Assembly: GCA_937910695.1 (NCBI GenBank)
Contig: CALEMW010000139.1
Span: 1 to 64,000 of the forward strand
Reading direction: 5' to 3'
DNA: 64,000 nucleotides
Source of the DNA: an uncultured bacterium
GTDB lineage: Bacteria; Krumholzibacteriota; Krumholzibacteriia; LZORAL124-64-63
Shown here: positions 61,335 through 64,000 of the stretch, in pieces
How positions within the stretch are numbered: position 1 is the stretch's first letter
Layout: every line of letters begins with the position of its first letter
Translations under genes and position numbers: made by a program
Notes under the pieces: generated by a model
Seen by the model: only the letters and a program-made list of their open reading frames with translations
The model's database searches: none
Told to the model about the DNA's origin: nothing

Positions 61335-62250
61335 GCAGATCCGCTGCTGGCGCGACCAGCTCCGGCTGACCCGTCCCCGGCAGTGGCCGATCCTGAGCGT
61401 CCAGCTCGCCGTAGGCGTTCTTTGCGCCCCGGCTGTACGATCGGCGATCACCGCCGACGCAGATCTTTCCTGGGTTTCTCTGGGAGCGGCATGGTTCGCC
61501 TGGGTCGTCGGCCTCAATGGCGGTACCCTCGCCTTCAACAGCGCCTACGATCGTGATGTCGAGGACGTCGCCTACCTCTCCGCCCCCCCTGAGCCGCCCC
61601 CCGGGACAGCCCGCAACGCCCTGTTGCTGATGACCGTCGGAACCGTGCTGGGCCTCGCTGCCGGAACGCTTTTCGCCATGATCACAGCTGTCTGCGTCCT
61701 GCTTTCGGTTCTCTACTCACATCCTCGGACGCGACTCAAGGGGGTGCCGGGAGCCGATCTTGCGGTCAATGCCCTGGGATACGGTGTTGGCACGACTTTA
61801 GCCGGGCTCGTCGCCGGCGCCCATGCCGCCGGTGCCTCCACGGCTCCTGACCCCGGCGGATGGTGGTTGTCCTGCGGCTTCGGGCTGCTCTTCGGGTCGT
61901 TCTATCCGATGACTCAGCTCTACCAGATCGAAGCCGACCGTGAACGCGGCGACCGGACCTTGGCATCGGCCCTCGGAGTCCGCTCCTCTCTCGCCCTCGC
62001 GTCGGCCTTGGGTCTTGGAGCTGCGTTCTGCCTGTCCCGAGCATTCACGTCATGGGGAGAGTCTCTGGCGGCACCGGCGGCAAGCGGAATCGTCTGGGTC
62101 GTGTTCTGCTCAATCTGGTGGGTGAAAAGCGGGGGGATGTCCCCTGGGGATCATCAAAGGTGGATGTACAGAGGACTGGGCGTTTGGGCCCTTGTCGATG
62201 TCGTCCTGTTGATCGGAGCGCTGAGCCGTCCTCTGGGTCTTTCTGCCTGA
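61300..62250 (+). CDS. UbiA-family prenyltransferase
   Basis: A 316-residue membrane enzyme starting at GTG 61300, with about eight hydrophobic helices. The prenyl-diphosphate binding motifs are NSAYDRDVED in loop 2-3 and YQIEADRERGDRTLASALG in loop 6-7. It attaches an isoprenoid to an aromatic or other acceptor; which one is not determinable. Members of this family serve in menaquinone, heme O and lipid synthesis. It is convergent with the adenosine deaminase, 4 bp apart. Confidence 0.92.
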   Translation: MSRTPAVTSRSEQIRCWRDQLRLTRPRQWPILSVQLAVGVLCAPAVRSAITADADLSWVSLGAAWFAWVVGLNGGTLAFNSAYDRDVEDVAYLSAPPEPPPGTARNALLLMTVGTVLGLAAGTLFAMITAVCVLLSVLYSHPRTRLKGVPGADLAVNALGYGVGTTLAGLVAGAHAAGASTAPDPGGWWLSCGFGLLFGSFYPMTQLYQIEADRERGDRTLASALGVRSSLALASALGLGAAFCLSRAFTSWGESLAAPAASGIVWVVFCSIWWVKSGGMSPGDHQRWMYRGLGVWALVDVVLLIGALSRPLGLSA

Positions 62251-62254
62251 GCTT

Positions 62255-63415
62255 CTAAGCCACGCGCCAGCGTCTGGACACCAATCCCGCCGGCGTCACG
62301 CCGAGAGCCACGAATTCGTCCAGCACGCGGTTGACCATCTTGGCCTTCTCCGCCTGGGGCAGGAATGCACTCTTGAATCCGTCGAGCACGATCTTGGTGA
62401 GCTGGGGCGTCGTGAGATCGTAGTGGTCCACCGCCAGCTCCAGTTCCCGTGTGACGGTCGTTCCCGACACCAGCCGGTTGTCGGTGTTGAGGGTGACCCG
62501 GAGGCCTTCCTCGAGGAAACGACGGATGGGATGATCCTGCCATTCGCGGATGGCGCAGGTCTGGATGTTGCTCGCCAGGCACATCTCCACCGGAATCCGC
62601 CGGTCGTTCACCCACTGCATCAACGCGGGGTCTTCTGCCAGATGGGTGCCGTGACCGATGCGGTTGGCGCCGCAATGGTGGATCGCCTGGTGGATCGATT
62701 CGGGACCGAAGGCTTCGCCGGCGTGGATGGTCACCGGCAGGTTGTGGTTCAGCACGTGGTAGAAAGCCTTCAAGTGGTCCTTGGCCGGGAAATCCTTCTC
62801 GGCGCCGGCCAGGTCGAAAGCCACAACGCCCCGCCCTTTCCAGCGCACGGCCAGTTCGGCCAGCTCCACCGATGACTCCGGTGAGATGTGACGGATGCCG
62901 CAGATGATCTGACCGGTGACGATGCCGTAGCGACGTCGGGCCGCGGCGAGTCCCAGCTGCACGGCGGCGACGATCTCGTCGAGAGACAGCCCGCGCACCG
63001 TGTGCAGCATGGGTGAGTAACGGACTTCCATGTACCGCACGTTCTCACGATGCGCATCTTCTGCCAGCTCAAACGCGATGCGCGTGATGTCCTCGCGGTG
63101 CTGCATGAGCTGGAGAGTGATGTCGAAGACCTTGAGGTAATCCTCGAGGCTTTCACACTTCTCGCTGACTTGGCAGACGGCACGTACGTCGTCATCGTTG
63201 GCGAAAGCGAAAGGCAAACTGTGGCGGGCGGAGAGTTCGCGGACCGTCGAGGTGCGCAGCGAACCGTCGAGGTGGACATGGAGGTCGGTTTTGGGCAAGG
63301 CCCGTAAGAGGGCGCGATCAGGAATCTGCTGGCGATCTGCGCTCGGGCTCACGGACGACACCTCCGGATAGAAAGAATCCTGAGCCGAGCCCGAAGGCCG
63401 GCTCAGGATGCTCAT
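62255..63415 (-). CDS. add: Adenosine deaminase
   Basis: A 386-residue purine salvage enzyme converting adenosine to inosine. Zinc ligands: TDLHVHLDGS (HxH), VTIHAGE (His and catalytic Glu), IGHGTHLAED, and LNTDNRLVSG. The last motif has NTDN in place of NTDD, as in the actinobacterial-type adenosine deaminase subgroup. About 35 extra N-terminal residues precede the fold. A related deaminase such as aminodeoxyfutalosine or adenine deaminase is possible but less likely. Confidence 0.88.
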   Translation of the reverse strand: MSILSRPSGSAQDSFYPEVSSVSPSADRQQIPDRALLRALPKTDLHVHLDGSLRTSTVRELSARHSLPFAFANDDDVRAVCQVSEKCESLEDYLKVFDITLQLMQHREDITRIAFELAEDAHRENVRYMEVRYSPMLHTVRGLSLDEIVAAVQLGLAAARRRYGIVTGQIICGIRHISPESSVELAELAVRWKGRGVVAFDLAGAEKDFPAKDHLKAFYHVLNHNLPVTIHAGEAFGPESIHQAIHHCGANRIGHGTHLAEDPALMQWVNDRRIPVEMCLASNIQTCAIREWQDHPIRRFLEEGLRVTLNTDNRLVSGTTVTRELELAVDHYDLTTPQLTKIVLDGFKSAFLPQAEKAKMVNRVLDEFVALGVTPAGLVSRRWRVA

Positions 63416-63667
63416 GTCGATGAGGGCGCATATCCGTTATCAGGGCAAAGGCGACTCGGTCCCGATGCCGGTATGCGCTCCGCAGTCGCGAGTCAGCTTC
63501 TGCATTGGACCGCATCGACTCTTTGCTACAAGCTTACGCCTGAGGCATATTATGATACGTGATCCTGAGGCTGAGGGCAACCCCCGGCTACCATTGGACA
63601 AGACTTGGCAGGAGCAGTATATTCCATGCGCACTTTCAGATCCTTCCTTGCGAAAGGGGCGCAGTCC

Positions 63668-64000
63668 ATGCGTTTCGAGCTGCGTAGTTTCCTTCTGACC
63701 GCCTTGGTGGCGGCCTTCGCCGTGTGTGGTGTCCTACCGGTTCTGGCCCAGGACGCCCCACCTCCGCCTGTGGATCCCTCGGCGATCACAGCCCCGGATG
63801 GTGAAGAAGCTCCCGCCCCTGAGGATGCCGGCGAGCTGGAGGCCCAGAGGCGTCACCCGGGTCTCTTCGGAGTGGCTGTGGGGGTTCAGCACCTCATCCC
63901 CATCAACATCCTCAAAGAAGGGCTCTACGACATCAACGACCTGACCGCGTCAGGCCTGGGCTTCGGCGGTGGTTTTCGCCTGTACATCATGGACAGCATG
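63668..64000 (+). CDS. Exported protein, N-terminal part only (runs off the window)
   Basis: Open to the right edge. ATG 63668 gives a signal peptide (RFELRSFLLTALVAAFAVCG) with AAAGGGG upstream; ATG 63626 is an in-frame alternative. After a Pro-rich linker the sequence GVAVGVQHLIPINIL and GLGFGGGFRLYI suggests the first strands of an outer membrane beta-barrel. Family not certain. Confidence 0.65.
   Translation, partial: MRFELRSFLLTALVAAFAVCGVLPVLAQDAPPPPVDPSAITAPDGEEAPAPEDAGELEAQRRHPGLFGVAVGVQHLIPINILKEGLYDINDLTASGLGFGGGFRLYIMDSM

Noticed and set aside
63510-63570. Possible promoter TTGCTA...TATTAT upstream of the last gene
   Set aside because: Spacing of 19 nt and a weak -35 make it no better than expected by chance in an A+T-richer stretch.
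1-64000. CRISPR arrays, insertion sequences, prophage genes, rRNA
   Set aside because: No regularly spaced repeats, transposase or integrase motifs, phage structural genes or conserved rRNA segments were recognised.

Overview
The window is a GC-rich bacterial chromosome segment, densely packed with genes on both strands. It probably comes from an uncultivated lineage related to the FCB superphylum (Krumholzibacteriota, Eisenbacteria or Latescibacteria-like). This is inferred from six large secreted proteins with a C-terminal FlgD-Ig/T9SS-like sorting domain containing the PNPFNP-type motif, from LVIVD and FG-GAP beta-propellers, and from a Tricorn protease and an archaeal-type GAPDH in a bacterial background. 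The exact phylum cannot be fixed from this sequence alone.

Layout. 1-4.2 kb: two secreted proteins on the minus strand. The first is an Omp28/thioredoxin-like plus FG-GAP protein with an in-frame UGA at residue 39, in the first position of a CxxC motif (UPYC). A GGUC-capped SECIS-like hairpin lies immediately downstream, so I call it a selenoprotein. 4.2-12.1 kb: a complete tryptophan operon with a sigma70-type promoter, a leader peptide (W-x-W-x-W-x-W), an attenuator, then trpEGDCFBA and a DAHP synthase, mostly joined by overlapping start and stop codons. 12.1-15.4 kb: Tricorn protease. 15.5-19.1 kb: znuACB zinc importer plus a Cys-rich SO_0444-type metal permease. 19.2-29.7 kb: aldo/keto reductase, an LVIVD protein, an ECF sigma/zinc-binding anti-sigma pair, a CARDB-type secreted protein, a small secreted protein and a membrane-anchored TPR-CHAT peptidase. 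29.9-33.6 kb: M16 peptidase, tRNA-Lys, endonuclease III.

33.6-44.3 kb: three further LVIVD surface proteins (two are paralogues in inverted orientation around ssb-tRNA-His-tRNA-Arg), a lipoprotein and tRNA-Pro. 44.4-49.6 kb: a minus-strand housekeeping operon smpB-amidase-gerMN-murI-rph-rdgB; its RdgB carries an insertion of about 140 residues. 49.7-55.9 kb: tRNA-Leu, a degenerate CHAT-like protein, an LpdD-like protein, and a SpoIIE-type phosphatase translationally coupled to a TPR protein. 56-64 kb: type II GAPDH, HAD 5'-nucleotidase, TPR glycosyltransferase, a TrmH/DUF116/UbiA overlapping cluster, adenosine deaminase, and the start of an exported protein that runs off the end.

The strongest new-looking item is the selenoprotein, which a standard caller would truncate by 97 codons, losing its signal peptide and redox motif. 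The trp attenuator and the RdgB insertion come next. No CRISPR array, insertion sequence, prophage or rRNA was seen.
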